From: Pseudooceanicola aestuarii
GTDB taxonomy: Bacteria; Pseudomonadota; Alphaproteobacteria; Rhodobacterales; Rhodobacteraceae
Assembly: GCF_010614805.1 (NCBI RefSeq)
Contig: NZ_JAAFZC010000001.1
Coordinates: 1,652,001-1,716,000 of the forward strand
Length of the DNA: 64,000 nucleotides
Direction: 5' to 3'
Part shown: in pieces, positions 8,868 to 22,735 of the stretch
Layout of the letters: the number at the start of each line of letters is the position of its first letter
Numbering within the stretch: the first letter of the stretch is position 1
Notes under the pieces: generated by a model
The model's input: the letters and a program-made list of their open reading frames with translations, nothing else
Databases searched by the model: none
What the model was told of the DNA's origin: nothing
Program-made: the position numbers and the translations under genes

Positions 8868-10109
8868 CTACAGCTGTGCCAGGAGTGCTGCCGAGGGCGT
8901 CCCCGTGACCGGCAGGCCCCGCGCCCGCTGAAAGGCACGAATCGCGGCCTCTGTCTTCTTGCCCAGCACACCGTCGGGTGTGCCGGCGTCGAACCCGGCC
9001 GCATTCAGTCGCTGTTGCAGGCGTTTTCGGTCGCCGAGGGTCAGCCCGTGGATGTCGGGCGGGAAGTCGGTGACCAACGGGCCGCCGCCGGCGATCCGGT
9101 CGGACAGGTGCCCGACGCCGATGCCGTATTTCGTCGAATTGTTGTAACGCAGGATCACGTCGAAATTCCCGTAAGCCAGGAAGGCCGGGCCGCGCGTCCC
9201 CTGCGGGCGCAGCAGTCGGGCCGTGCCACCGGGCAGGGCGCCGCCCCGCGCGGGGCGCACGCCGGACGCGCCCCAGGCGTCGGCGTCACGCCGGCCGCCG
9301 GCGGCCAGGCCTTCAGGCGCCCGGACCTCCAGCCCCCAGGATTGGCCGCGCCGCCAGCCGGATTTCGACAGGTAGGCGGCGGCGGAGGCCAGCGCATCGG
9401 TCGGATCCTCCGACCAGATGTCACGCCGCCCGTCGCCGCGAAAATCCACCGCGTAGGCCTGGTAGGTGGTCGGGATGAATTGGGTGTGTCCCATCGCTCC
9501 CGCCCAGCTGCCCACCAGGCCGGCCGCGCCCACGTCGCCACGTTGCAGGATGCGCAGCGCGGCCACCAGCTGTTTCTCGAAGAACGCCCCGCGCCGCCCG
9601 TCAAAGGCAAGGGTGGAGGTGGCGGAGATCACGGGGATATCGCCGCGCCGCGCGCCATAATTGCTTTCCATGCCCCAGATCGCCGCGATGACGGCGGCGG
9701 GAACGCCGTATTGTGCCTCCAGCTCGCGCAGAAGCGGACGATGCCGGGCCAGGGCGGCGCGGCCGTCACGGACCTTCCCGTCATGGGCGGTGATGGCCAG
9801 ATAATCCTCCAACGTGCGCGTCGTCTCGGTCTGGGCGCGGTCCCGCTCGATCACGCCGGGCAGATAGCCGGCGCCCCGGAACGCACGGCCCAGAGTCGCG
9901 GTGCTGATCCCGCCGGCCCGGGCCCGGGCACGAAAGGCGGCGACCCAGGCGTCATAGGCAGGATTGGCCACGGGGCGCAGGCCCGGCGCCGGTGCGGTGG
10001 CAGGGCGCGGGGCCGGCCCGCCGGTGCATCCGGCCAGCACGGCGGCGGCCATGGTCCATCCCCCCAGGCGCAGAGCCGTGCGGCGGTCGGGACGTGGGGG
10101 CATGGGCAT
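8868..10109 (-). CDS. lytic murein transglycosylase, MltB type, with peptidoglycan-binding domain
   Basis: A 413-residue lipoprotein that cleaves the glycan strands of peptidoglycan to 1,6-anhydro products. The N-terminus carries a basic twin-arginine-like stretch (DRRTALRL) and a lipobox LAGC (Cys28). The SLT_2 (GH103) catalytic domain spans about residues 45-345, with the catalytic glutamate in WGMESNYG (Glu148) and the GAMGHTQFIPTTY block. A C-terminal PG_binding_1 domain (about 355-413) contains the repeat-like LGKKTEAAIRAFQRARGLP. The ATG at 10109 follows AGGGAG. It stands alone on the reverse strand between tRNA-Trp and secE. Confidence 0.93.
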   Translation of the reverse strand: MPMPPRPDRRTALRLGGWTMAAAVLAGCTGGPAPRPATAPAPGLRPVANPAYDAWVAAFRARARAGGISTATLGRAFRGAGYLPGVIERDRAQTETTRTLEDYLAITAHDGKVRDGRAALARHRPLLRELEAQYGVPAAVIAAIWGMESNYGARRGDIPVISATSTLAFDGRRGAFFEKQLVAALRILQRGDVGAAGLVGSWAGAMGHTQFIPTTYQAYAVDFRGDGRRDIWSEDPTDALASAAAYLSKSGWRRGQSWGLEVRAPEGLAAGGRRDADAWGASGVRPARGGALPGGTARLLRPQGTRGPAFLAYGNFDVILRYNNSTKYGIGVGHLSDRIAGGGPLVTDFPPDIHGLTLGDRKRLQQRLNAAGFDAGTPDGVLGKKTEAAIRAFQRARGLPVTGTPSAALLAQL

Positions 10110-10237
10110 GGCGGATCTCCCTGGGGCTGGTGGCGCTGGAGCATCTTCCCCGCGCGCGCGATCCACCGCAACCACGCGTTGCGCCACCGGCGTCCACCCG
10201 CCCATGCCGGGCCGCGCGTCCCGACCGCCACCCGGCC

Positions 10238-10266
10238 TTGAAATCGCCCGCAGCGGCGCGTATGTG
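10238..10266 (+). promoter_or_regulatory. promoter for secE-nusG
   Basis: TTGAAA (10238-10243), a 17-base spacer and TATGTG (10261-10266) lie 52 bases before the secE start and just upstream of the divergently transcribed transglycosylase gene. Confidence 0.5.
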
Positions 10267-10318
10267 ATCCCGAACGCAAAGCCGGTGGACGCATCGGCCC
10301 CGACGACGTGGAAAACAG

Positions 10319-10510
10319 ATGGTCAACCCGCTTCAGTTCATTCAGCAGACCCGTTCGGAAATCGCCAAGGTCGCATGGCCCACCCGGCGGGAGGTCATCC
10401 TGACCACCGTGATGGTGTTCATCATGGCGACCCTGACGGCGATTTTCTTCGCTCTGGTCGATCTGGGCATCCGGTCGGGCCTCAGCTCTTTGCTGGGCAT
10501 GTTCGGCTAA
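10319..10510 (+). CDS. secE: preprotein translocase subunit SecE
   Basis: A 63-residue subunit of the SecYEG channel in the inner membrane. It shows the conserved amphipathic segment TRSEIAKVAWPTRREV followed by one transmembrane helix (ILTTVMVFIMATLTAIFFAL). This is the short single-helix form usual outside the enterobacteria. It is followed by nusG as in most bacteria. Confidence 0.96.
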   Translation: MVNPLQFIQQTRSEIAKVAWPTRREVILTTVMVFIMATLTAIFFALVDLGIRSGLSSLLGMFG

Positions 10511-10565
10511 GGCTTGCGCTTGGGGCCATGTCTTTGTATGTGACCCGGCAATCCCCACAGGTTCA

Positions 10566-10595
10566 GGCGCGCCAGACGAGACCGGCGCGCCGATT
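10566..10595 (+). terminator. hairpin between secE and nusG
   Basis: GGCGCGCC (10566-10573) pairs with GGCGCGCC (10584-10591) around a 10-base loop and is followed by GATTTTC. It could partially terminate or process the secE-nusG transcript. The weak T-run makes readthrough likely. Confidence 0.4.
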
Positions 10596-10682
10596 TTCTA
10601 TTGGGGGACGGCCTTTTTGACAGGTCGCGCAATTTGACAGAAGGTTCTGCCCTCGACGGCAGACAGTGAGGGCACAGACGCC

Positions 10683-11216
10683 ATGGCAAAACGGTGGTAC
10701 TCCGTCAGCGTTCTTTCCAATTTCGAGAAGAAGATCGCTGAACAGATCAGGACGAGCGTCGCCGAGAAGGGTCTGGAAGACCAGATCGACGAAGTTCTGG
10801 TGCCGACCGAAGAGGTGATCGAGGTCCGGCGCGGCAAGAAGGTCACGACCGAACGCCGCTTCATGCCCGGCTACGTGCTGGTGCACATGGAGATGTCCGA
10901 CGAGGGGTATCACCTGGTGAACTCGATCAACCGCGTCACCGGTTTCCTTGGCCCGCAGGGCCGCCCGATGCCGATGCGTGACAGCGAGGTCAACCAGATC
11001 CTGAACCGCGTGCAGGAGGGTGAAGAGGCCCCGCGAACCCTGATCCATTTCGAGATCGGCGAGAAGGTGAAGGTCAACGATGGCCCGTTCGAGGATTTCG
11101 ACGGCATGATCGAAGAGGTCGACGAGGACAACCAGCGCCTGAAGGTCTCGGTTTCGATCTTTGGCCGGGAAACCCCGGTCGAACTGGAATTCACCCAGGT
11201 CTCCAAACAGGCCTGA
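10683..11216 (+). CDS. nusG: transcription termination/antitermination factor NusG
   Basis: A 177-residue factor that binds the RNA polymerase clamp and couples transcription to Rho or to the ribosome. The N-terminal NGN domain ([20 protein letters not shown]... [14 protein letters not shown]) and the C-terminal KOW domain (about 125-177, with [19 protein letters not shown]) are complete. It lies between secE and the L11 gene in the normal order. The 172-base gap after secE contains a hairpin and two TTGACA words but no convincing -10. Confidence 0.98.
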   Translation: MAKRWYSVSVLSNFEKKIAEQIRTSVAEKGLEDQIDEVLVPTEEVIEVRRGKKVTTERRFMPGYVLVHMEMSDEGYHLVNSINRVTGFLGPQGRPMPMRDSEVNQILNRVQEGEEAPRTLIHFEIGEKVKVNDGPFEDFDGMIEEVDEDNQRLKVSVSIFGRETPVELEFTQVSKQA

Positions 11217-11358
11217 TGAAGATCCGCGCCCGGCGACGGGCGTGCGCCGGTATATCCGGCACCCATGTGGGAGGGGCGGCGATCGCGATCGCCAAACCGG
11301 ACCACGGCAACCGAAGGCGGCCTGACGCGTCACGCCGCTGTTGAAAAGGAGAAGGCCG

Positions 11359-11784
11359 ATGGCCAAGAAACTCGTTGGCAGCATGAAGCTGCAAGTGCCC
11401 GCAGGCCAGGCGAACCCGTCGCCGCCCGTCGGGCCCGCCCTGGGTCAGCGCGGGCTGAACATCATGGAATTCTGCAAGGCGTTCAACGCCAAGACGCAGG
11501 ATATGGAAGCCGGCGCGCCGTGCCCGACCGTGATCACCTATTACCAGGACAAGTCCTTCACCATGGAAATCAAGACGCCCCCCGCGTCTTATTACCTGAA
11601 GAAGGCCGCCAAGCTGAAATCCGGCGCCAACGCCCCGGGCAAGGAGACGGTCGGAACCGTCACCGCCGCCCAGGTGAAGGAAATCGCCGAAGCGAAGATG
11701 AAGGATCTGAACGCGCAGGACATCGAGTCCGCAATGCAGATCATCCTGGGCTCCGCCCGCTCCATGGGCATCGAGGTGAAGTAA
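11359..11784 (+). CDS. rplK: 50S ribosomal protein L11 (uL11)
   Basis: A 141-residue protein of the GTPase-associated centre that binds 23S rRNA helices 43-44. The Pro-rich N-terminal domain motif [20 protein letters not shown] is intact. The C-terminal rRNA-binding domain ends in the usual [10 protein letters not shown]. The ATG at 11359 is preceded by AAGGAG and gives the standard length; an in-frame TTG at 11341 is rejected. Its stop overlaps the L1 start by one base (TAATG). Confidence 0.98.
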   Translation: MAKKLVGSMKLQVPAGQANPSPPVGPALGQRGLNIMEFCKAFNAKTQDMEAGAPCPTVITYYQDKSFTMEIKTPPASYYLKKAAKLKSGANAPGKETVGTVTAAQVKEIAEAKMKDLNAQDIESAMQIILGSARSMGIEVK

Positions 11785-12482
11785 TGGCAAAGCTCGGAAA
11801 ACGTACCCGCGCCGCACGCGAAGCCGCCGCCGGCAAGGAAAACCTGTCGGTCGAGGACGCGGTCGCCCTGATCAAGTCCAACGCGCAGGCGAAGTTCGAT
11901 GAAACTGTCGAGATCGCGATGAATCTGGGCGTCGATCCGCGCCACGCGGACCAGATGGTCCGTGGCGTCGTCGGCCTGCCCAACGGCACCGGCAAGGATG
12001 TGCGCGTCGCCGTATTCGCCCGTGGCCCGAAAGCGGACGAAGCCAAGGAAGCCGGGGCCGACATCGTTGGCGCCGAAGACCTGATGGAAACCATTCAGGG
12101 CGGCACGATCGACTTCGATCGCTGCATCGCGACCCCGGACATGATGCCCGTCGTCGGCCGCCTGGGCAAGATTCTGGGCCCGCGCAACCTGATGCCGAAC
12201 CCCAAGGTCGGCACGGTGACCATGGATGTCGCCCAGGCCGTTCAGGCCGCCAAGGGCGGCGAAGTCCAGTTCAAGGCCGAGAAGGCCGGCGTGGTGCACG
12301 CAGGCGTCGGCAAGGCGTCCTTCGACGCCGAGAAGCTGGCCGAGAACATCCGCGCCTTCGTCGACGCGGTCAGCAAGGCCAAGCCGGCCGGTGCGAAGGG
12401 GACTTACATGCAGAAGGTCTCCATCAGCTCCACCATGGGCCCGGGCGTCTCCATCGACGTGGCCAACGCGACCGGCAACTAA
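11784..12482 (+). CDS. rplA: 50S ribosomal protein L1 (uL1)
   Basis: A 232-residue L1-stalk protein, which in other bacteria also represses its own L11-L1 mRNA. The family signature around [20 protein letters not shown] is present. The start overlaps the L11 stop, indicating translational coupling, so autoregulation by L1 would act through the L11 leader. An intrinsic terminator follows 22 bases downstream. Confidence 0.98.
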   Translation: MAKLGKRTRAAREAAAGKENLSVEDAVALIKSNAQAKFDETVEIAMNLGVDPRHADQMVRGVVGLPNGTGKDVRVAVFARGPKADEAKEAGADIVGAEDLMETIQGGTIDFDRCIATPDMMPVVGRLGKILGPRNLMPNPKVGTVTMDVAQAVQAAKGGEVQFKAEKAGVVHAGVGKASFDAEKLAENIRAFVDAVSKAKPAGAKGTYMQKVSISSTMGPGVSIDVANATGN

Positions 12483-12504
12483 GCCCGTCGCCAGATGATT
12501 TCGG

Positions 12505-12537
12505 AAAAGGCGTCCCCGTTCGGAGGCGCCTTTTTCT
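12505..12537 (+). terminator. intrinsic terminator after rplKA
   Basis: AAAAGGCG (12505-12512) pairs with CGCCTTTT (12527-12534), extended by a few imperfect pairs, and is followed by more T. It separates the L11-L1 unit from the L10-L7/L12-RNA polymerase unit. Confidence 0.8.
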
Positions 12538-12881
12538 TGTCCGGGGCCCCTGCCGTCTTGCCTGCGGCGCCGAAGCCGGCGCGACCGCACGGAGACTTTG
12601 CGTGAAATTCACACTTCACATTCCGCCCGACCTTGGATAAGAGACCTTCTGTCTTGGCGGCCGCACCTGTGCAGTCGCCCGGACGATTCGTCCGAGACGG
12701 TGGGTGGAGCAATCCATAAATCCTGCCCGAGACGGGATAAGACCAGATTTCTTCAGGCCATAGCTCTCGCTTGGCGCCTGGGGCGGACTTGGGCGGACCC
12801 GTTATTGGACCCGAATGCCGGGGCCTCGTGTTCCGGCGGAACTGAGCCGGAGGGTCACACCTCCCTGACTGGAGTGAAACT
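12538..12881 (+). promoter_or_regulatory. long leader of the rplJ-rplL-rpoB-rpoC unit
   Basis: A gene-free 344-base stretch between the L1 terminator and the L10 start. In other bacteria this position holds the promoter and the L10 leader RNA to which the L10-L12 complex binds to repress translation. AT-richer sequence at 12598-12645 contains two TTCACA words and TTGGATAAGAG and is the best promoter region, but no -35/-10 pair stands out. The repeated word GGATAAGA/GGGATAAGA occurs at 12635 and again about 100 bases on. I did not derive a secondary structure. Confidence 0.45.
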
Positions 12882-13397
12882 GTGGATAGAGCCCAGAAAG
12901 AGAAAGTGGTCGAGGAACTCGGCCAGATCTTCGAAAGCTCTGGCGTTGTGGTGGTTGCACACTACACCGGCCTCACGGTTGCCGAGATGCAGGATCTGCG
13001 CGCCCGTGCCCGCGAGGCCGATAGTGCAGTCCGCGTCGCCAAGAACAGGCTCGCCAAGATCGCCCTGGACGGAAAGCCGTGCGAAAGCATTGCGGAATTC
13101 CTTTCGGGCATGACCGTGCTTACCTATTCCGAGGACCCCGTGGCAGCTGCCAGGGTGGCCGAGGGTTTTGCCAAGGACAACAAGAAGTTCGAGATCCTTG
13201 GCGGGGCAATGGGTGAAAACGCTCTCGATCGCGCCGGCGTCGAAGCCGTGTCGAAGATGCCGTCCCGCGAGGAGCTTATCGCTTCCATCGCAGGCTGCAT
13301 CGGCGCACCCGCTTCGAACATTGCCGGGGCCATTGGCGCACCTGCTTCGAACATCGCTTCCATCTTGTCCACGATCGAGGACAAGGCGGCGGCGTAA
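12882..13397 (+). CDS. rplJ: 50S ribosomal protein L10 (uL10)
   Basis: A 171-residue stalk base protein that anchors L7/L12 dimers and binds 23S rRNA beside L11. It starts at GTG, the only start giving the normal N-terminus ([13 protein letters not shown]). The C-terminal helix that carries L7/L12 contains two nearly identical 11-residue modules, [11 protein letters not shown] and [11 protein letters not shown], encoded by adjacent 33-base repeats. L10 is normally the autorepressor of this operon. Confidence 0.98.
   Translation: MDRAQKEKVVEELGQIFESSGVVVVAHYTGLTVAEMQDLRARAREADSAVRVAKNRLAKIALDGKPCESIAEFLSGMTVLTYSEDPVAAARVAEGFAKDNKKFEILGGAMGENALDRAGVEAVSKMPSREELIASIAGCIGAPASNIAGAIGAPASNIASILSTIEDKAAA
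13293..13358 (+). repeat. 33-base tandem repeat inside rplJ
   Basis: Units 13293-13325 and 13326-13358 match at 26 of 33 bases and encode the two [11 protein letters not shown] modules of the L10 C-terminal helix. Confidence 0.85.
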
Positions 13398-13469
13398 GCA
13401 ACCCGAGAGACGGCGTAGGGTTGAACACCCGCACGTTGGAACACATTTAGAGATACGGGATACAGTAAA

Positions 13470-13850
13470 ATGGCTGATCTGAAAAAACTGGCTGAAGAGA
13501 TCGTTGGTCTGACGCTTCTCGAAGCACAAGAACTGAAAACCATCCTGAAAGACGAGTACGGCATCGAACCCGCAGCTGGCGGCGCCGTCATGATGGCTGG
13601 CCCCGCAGGCGGCGACGCCGGTGCGGCCGAAGAAGAAAAGACCGAATTCGACGTCATCCTGAAGTCGCCGGGCGCCTCCAAGATCAACGTGATCAAGGAA
13701 GTCCGCGGCATCACCGGTCTGGGCCTGAAAGAAGCCAAGGAACTGGTGGAAGCCGGTGGCAAAGCCGTCAAGGAAGGCGTGTCCAAGGACGAAGCCGAAG
13801 AGATCAAAGGCAAGCTGGAAGCAGCTGGCGCCGAGGTCGAAGTCAAGTAA
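13470..13850 (+). CDS. rplL: 50S ribosomal protein L7/L12 (bL12)
   Basis: A 126-residue acidic stalk protein that recruits and stimulates translational GTPases. It has the N-terminal dimerisation helices ([19 protein letters not shown]), an Ala/Gly-rich hinge, and the C-terminal factor-binding domain with the highly conserved [20 protein letters not shown]. It follows L10 after 72 bases. Confidence 0.99.
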   Translation: MADLKKLAEEIVGLTLLEAQELKTILKDEYGIEPAAGGAVMMAGPAGGDAGAAEEEKTEFDVILKSPGASKINVIKEVRGITGLGLKEAKELVEAGGKAVKEGVSKDEAEEIKGKLEAAGAEVEVK

Positions 13851-13889
13851 TCGGTGGCGCGGCGCGTGCCGTGTCCTCGCATTGATGAA

Positions 13890-14013
13890 GGCTGGTCCCG
13901 GGATTACCGGGTCCAGCCGAACCTGTCTCAGAGAGGGCTTTTCCCGCGAGGGTGCGAAGCCTTCCCTAAGGCGAGGTTTGAGGATCGGGAGGCCACCTGT
14001 CGGGACGGTGGCC
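13890..14013 (+). promoter_or_regulatory. hairpin region between rplL and rpoB (probable attenuation or processing site)
   Basis: The 254-base gap holds two good hairpins: GGCTGG-T-CCCGG / CCGGG-T-CCAGCC (13890-13901 with 13907-13918) and GGCCACC/GGTGGCC (13991-13997 with 14007-14013). Neither has a clear T-tract. In E. coli the corresponding gap holds a partial attenuator and an RNase III site that lower rpoBC relative to rplJL; the same role here is inferred. Confidence 0.5.
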
Positions 14014-14104
14014 AGGCATTGATCTCAACCCCCTGTCTCGCAAGGAGAGCGCCCGAGGCCCGGCGGCGCGTCTCTCCGAATGAGAAAGAAAGGTGACACT
14101 GGTC

Positions 14105-18241
<4,137 letters not shown>

Positions 18242-18324
18242 GGCGCCCGGCGCCACCTGGAGGCCGGGCCATCCGCCTGGTCTCCGCTCCTCTCCCTCCG
18301 AGCCCTGTCATTTAGGATTACGAC

Positions 18325-21300
18325 ATGAACCAGGAACTGACGAACAACCCGTTCAACCCGCTCACGCCGCCGAAGGTGTTTGACGAGATCAAGGTCTCTC
18401 TCGCCTCGCCGGAGCGGATCCTCTCTTGGTCCTACGGTGAGATCAAGAAGCCCGAGACGATCAACTACCGGACCTACAAGCCCGAGCGGGACGGCCTGTT
18501 CTGCGCGCGCATCTTCGGTCCGATCAAGGATTACGAATGCCTGTGCGGCAAGTACAAGCGGATGAAATATCGCGGCGTCGTCTGCGAGAAATGCGGCGTT
18601 GAAGTCACGCTGCAAAAGGTCCGCCGCGAGCGTATGGGCCATATCGAACTGGCCGCGCCCGTTGCGCATATCTGGTTCCTGAAATCGCTGCCCTCCCGCA
18701 TCGGTCTGATGCTGGACATGACCCTGCGCGATCTTGAGCGGGTGCTGTATTTCGAAAACTACGTAGTGATCGAACCGGGCCTGACGGATCTGCAATACGG
18801 CCAGATGCTGACCGAAGAGGAATTCATGGATGCGCAGGATGCGTATGGCATGGATGCCTTCACGGCCAATATCGGCGCGGAAGCGATCCGCGAGATGCTG
18901 TCTCAGATCGACCTGGAATCGGAGGCAGAGCAGCTGCGCGCCGATCTGGCCGAGGCCACCGGCGAGCTGAAGCCCAAGAAGATCATCAAACGCCTGAAGG
19001 TCGTGGAATCCTTCTTGGAATCCGGCAACCGTCCGGAGTGGATGATCATGACCGTCATTCCGGTCATCCCGCCCGAGCTGCGCCCCCTGGTGCCGCTGGA
19101 CGGTGGCCGGTTCGCGACCTCGGACCTGAACGACCTGTACCGCCGGGTGATCAACCGGAACAACCGTCTGAAACGGCTGATCGACCTGCGCGCGCCCGAC
19201 ATCATCGTGCGCAACGAAAAGCGGATGTTGCAGGAATCCGTGGATGCGCTGTTCGACAACGGCCGCCGCGGCCGCGTGATCACCGGCGCCAACAAGCGTC
19301 CGCTGAAATCGCTGTCCGACATGCTGAAAGGGAAGCACGGCCGGTTCCGTCAGAACCTTCTGGGGAAACGGGTCGACTTCTCCGGCCGGTCGGTCATCGT
19401 GACCGGCCCGGAGCTGAAGCTGCACCAATGCGGCCTGCCCAAGAAGATGGCCCTGGAGCTGTTCAAGCCGTTCATCTACTCGCGGCTGGAAGCCAAGGGC
19501 CTGTCCTCGACCGTGAAACAGGCCAAGAAACTGGTGGAGAAGGAGCGGCCCGAAGTCTGGGACATCCTGGACGAGGTCATCCGGGAGCACCCCGTGCTGC
19601 TGAACCGCGCCCCCACGCTGCACCGTCTGGGCATCCAGGCCTTCGAACCCACGCTGATCGAAGGGAAAGCCATCCAGTTGCACCCGCTGGTCTGCTCCGC
19701 GTTCAACGCCGACTTTGACGGTGACCAGATGGCCGTTCACGTTCCGCTCTCGCTGGAAGCCCAGCTGGAAGCGCGCGTGCTGATGATGTCCACCAACAAC
19801 GTGCTGTCGCCCGCCAACGGCGCGCCGATCATCGTGCCGTCGCAGGACATGATCCTGGGTCTCTACTATACCACGATCATGCGCGAGGGCATGAAAGGCG
19901 AAGGCATGACCTTCTCTTCCATCGACGAGGTGCAATACGCGCTCGATGCGGGGCAGGTGCACCTGCACGCCCGGATCACCGCGCGCATTCAGCAGATCGA
20001 CGAAGAGGGCAACGAGGTCACCCAGCGTGTGGAAACCACGCCGGGCCGGATTCGCCTGGGCGCGCTGCTGCCGATGAATGCCAAGGCGCCGTTCGAACTG
20101 GTCAACCGTCTGCTGCGGAAGCGCGAAGTCCAGCAGATCATTGATACCGTCTACCGCTACTGCGGTCAGAAGGAATCGGTGATCTTCTGTGATCAGATCA
20201 TGACCATGGGCTTCCGCGAGGCGTTCAAGGCGGGCATTTCCTTCGGCAAGGACGACATGGTCGTGCCCGAAGGCAAGTGGCCGATCGTGGACGAGACCCG
20301 CGAACAGGTGAAGGATTTCGAACAGCAATACATGGACGGCCTGATCACCCAGGGTGAGAAGTACAACAAGGTCGTCGATGCCTGGTCGAAATGTAACGAC
20401 AAGGTCACGGAGGCGATGATGTCCACCATCTCCGCCGTGCGTCATGACGAGGGCGGGGCCGAACAGGAACCGAACTCGGTCTACATGATGGCCCACTCCG
20501 GGGCGCGTGGCTCTGTCACCCAGATGAAGCAGCTGGGCGGGATGCGCGGGCTGATGGCGAAGCCGAACGGCGACATCATCGAGACGCCGATCATCTCGAA
20601 CTTCAAGGAAGGCCTGACCGTGCTGGAGTACTTCAACTCCACCCACGGCGCGCGGAAAGGTCTGTCGGATACAGCGCTGAAAACCGCGAACTCGGGCTAC
20701 CTGACCCGGCGTCTGGTGGACGTGGCGCAGGATTGCATCGTCCGGGAGCAGGATTGCGGCACAGAGCTGGCCGTGACCGCCGAAGCGGCCGTGAACGACG
20801 GCGAAGTTGTCGCCACGATCGGAGAGCGTGTGCTGGGCCGTGTCGCGGCCGAGGACGTGCTGCGCCCGGGCACCGAAGAGGTGCTGGTGACCAAGGGCAC
20901 GCTGATCGACGAACGCCTGGCGGACATGATCCAGGACGCCAACGTGCAGTCGATGCGCATCCGCTCGCCGCTGACCTGCGAGGCCGACGACGGCGTCTGC
21001 GCGACCTGCTACGGTCGTGACCTGGCGCGCGGGACGCGGGTCAACATCGGGGAGGCCGTCGGCATCATTGCCGCGCAATCCATCGGTGAACCCGGCACGC
21101 AGCTGACGATGCGGACGTTCCACATTGGCGGTGTTGCGCAGGGTGGTCAGCAATCGTTCCTGGAGGCTTCGACCGACGGTACGATCGAGTTCGAGAACGC
21201 GCAGCTGCTGGAGAACGCCAACGGCGAGACGCTGATCATGGGCCGGAACATGAAGTTGCGGATCGTGGACGAGCACGGCGAGGAACGGTCCAGCCACAAG

Positions 21301-22566
21301 CTGGGTTACGGTACCAAGCTGTTCGTCAAGGATGGCGAGAGGATCGCCCGCGGCGCCAAGCTGTTCGAATGGGATCCCTATACCCTGCCGATCATCGCGG
21401 AGAAGGGCGGCAAGATCCGGTTCGTCGACCTGGTCAACGGCATCGCGGTCCGCGAGGAAACCGATGACGCGACGGGCATGACCCAGCGGATCGTTTCGGA
21501 CTGGCGTGCGGCCCCCAAGGGCAACGAGCTGAAGCCCGAGGTGCTGATCATCGGCGAGGACGGCGAACCCGTCCGCAACGAGTTGGGCAACCCGGTCACC
21601 TACCCGATGTCGGTGGACGCCATTCTGTCCGTCGAGGACGGGCAGGACATCAAGGCCGGTGACGTCGTGGCGCGGATCCCGCGCGAAGGTGCGAAGACGA
21701 AGGACATTACCGGTGGTCTGCCGCGTGTGGCCGAACTCTTCGAGGCGCGTCGTCCCAAGGATCACGCGATCATCGCCGAAATCGACGGCTATGTGCGGTT
21801 CGGGCGCGACTACAAGAACAAGCGCCGCATCGCGATCGAACCCGCCGACGAGTCGATGGAGCAGGTCGAATACATGGTGCCCAAGGGCAAGCACATTCCC
21901 GTCCAGGAAGGTGACTTCGTCCAGAAGGGGGATTACATCATGGACGGCAACCCGGCCCCCCACGACATTCTGTCGATCATGGGTGTCGAGGCGCTGGCCG
22001 ACTACATGATCAACGAGGTGCAGGACGTCTATCGCCTGCAAGGCGTGAAGATCAACGACAAGCACATCGAGGTCATCGTGCGCCAGATGCTCCAGAAGTG
22101 GGAGATCCAGGACAGCGGTCAGACCACCCTTCTGAAGGGAGAGCATGTCGACAAGGTCGAGTTCGACCAGGCCAATGCCAAGGCCGAGGCCGAGGGCCGT
22201 CGTCCGGCCGCGGGCGAACCCATCCTGCTGGGGATCACCAAGGCATCGCTGCAAACGCGGTCCTTCATCTCCGCCGCCTCCTTCCAGGAGACGACGCGCG
22301 TGCTGACCGAAGCTTCGGTCCAGGGCAAGCGGGACAAGCTGGTCGGGCTGAAGGAAAACGTGATCGTGGGTCGCCTGATCCCGGCCGGGACGGGCGGCGC
22401 CACGCAGCGCGTGCGCCGCATCGCCTCGGATCGCGACAACGTGGTTCTGGATGCCCGCCGGGAGGAGGCCGAAGCCGCCGCCGCCCTGGCCGCGCCGGAG
22501 GATGGCGACATCCTGGGGGGGGAAAATTACGACAACCTCATCGAGACCCCGGAAAGCCGCGATTGA
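18325..22566 (+). CDS. rpoC: DNA-directed RNA polymerase subunit beta'
   Basis: A 1413-residue catalytic subunit. The N-terminal zinc ribbon (CLCGKY...CEKCGVEV) is followed by the active-site magnesium loop NADFDGD at residues 461-467. The second zinc site ([13 protein letters not shown]) and the trigger-loop region around [16 protein letters not shown] are all intact. It is separated from rpoB by 83 bases and closes the transcription unit with a strong terminator. Confidence 0.99.
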   Translation: MNQELTNNPFNPLTPPKVFDEIKVSLASPERILSWSYGEIKKPETINYRTYKPERDGLFCARIFGPIKDYECLCGKYKRMKYRGVVCEKCGVEVTLQKVRRERMGHIELAAPVAHIWFLKSLPSRIGLMLDMTLRDLERVLYFENYVVIEPGLTDLQYGQMLTEEEFMDAQDAYGMDAFTANIGAEAIREMLSQIDLESEAEQLRADLAEATGELKPKKIIKRLKVVESFLESGNRPEWMIMTVIPVIPPELRPLVPLDGGRFATSDLNDLYRRVINRNNRLKRLIDLRAPDIIVRNEKRMLQESVDALFDNGRRGRVITGANKRPLKSLSDMLKGKHGRFRQNLLGKRVDFSGRSVIVTGPELKLHQCGLPKKMALELFKPFIYSRLEAKGLSSTVKQAKKLVEKERPEVWDILDEVIREHPVLLNRAPTLHRLGIQAFEPTLIEGKAIQLHPLVCSAFNADFDGDQMAVHVPLSLEAQLEARVLMMSTNNVLSPANGAPIIVPSQDMILGLYYTTIMREGMKGEGMTFSSIDEVQYALDAGQVHLHARITARIQQIDEEGNEVTQRVETTPGRIRLGALLPMNAKAPFELVNRLLRKREVQQIIDTVYRYCGQKESVIFCDQIMTMGFREAFKAGISFGKDDMVVPEGKWPIVDETREQVKDFEQQYMDGLITQGEKYNKVVDAWSKCNDKVTEAMMSTISAVRHDEGGAEQEPNSVYMMAHSGARGSVTQMKQLGGMRGLMAKPNGDIIETPIISNFKEGLTVLEYFNSTHGARKGLSDTALKTANSGYLTRRLVDVAQDCIVREQDCGTELAVTAEAAVNDGEVVATIGERVLGRVAAEDVLRPGTEEVLVTKGTLIDERLADMIQDANVQSMRIRSPLTCEADDGVCATCYGRDLARGTRVNIGEAVGIIAAQSIGEPGTQLTMRTFHIGGVAQGGQQSFLEASTDGTIEFENAQLLENANGETLIMGRNMKLRIVDEHGEERSSHKLGYGTKLFVKDGERIARGAKLFEWDPYTLPIIAEKGGKIRFVDLVNGIAVREETDDATGMTQRIVSDWRAAPKGNELKPEVLIIGEDGEPVRNELGNPVTYPMSVDAILSVEDGQDIKAGDVVARIPREGAKTKDITGGLPRVAELFEARRPKDHAIIAEIDGYVRFGRDYKNKRRIAIEPADESMEQVEYMVPKGKHIPVQEGDFVQKGDYIMDGNPAPHDILSIMGVEALADYMINEVQDVYRLQGVKINDKHIEVIVRQMLQKWEIQDSGQTTLLKGEHVDKVEFDQANAKAEAEGRRPAAGEPILLGITKASLQTRSFISAASFQETTRVLTEASVQGKRDKLVGLKENVIVGRLIPAGTGGATQRVRRIASDRDNVVLDARREEAEAAAALAAPEDGDILGGENYDNLIETPESRD

Positions 22567-22585
22567 TCCTCATCGCATGACATTG

Positions 22586-22612
22586 AAAACCCCCGCTTCG
22601 GCGGGGGTTTTT
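22586..22612 (+). terminator. intrinsic terminator after rpoC
   Basis: AAAACCCCCGC, loop TTCG, GCGGGGGTTTTT: a perfect 11-bp stem with a tetraloop and T-tract, 20 bases after the rpoC stop. Confidence 0.95.
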
Positions 22613-22735
22613 GTTTGTGGGGCCTGCACCATTGCGGTTCGCGCATGCCGCGATGCGGCGACGATTTTCGGATGACGCGCCTTCCCTTTTGCGGCGGGGC
22701 GGTATCATCTGCGGGAAACGACAAACGGTTCCCAG

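Noticed and set aside
10617..10639. Two TTGACA words 17 bases apart upstream of nusG
   Set aside because: Perfect -35 words, but no TATAAT-like sequence lies 16-18 bases after either, so I do not call promoters.
14093..14104. GTG start for rpoB at 14093
   Set aside because: The purine-rich site directly abuts it; spacing and family alignment favour the ATG at 14105.
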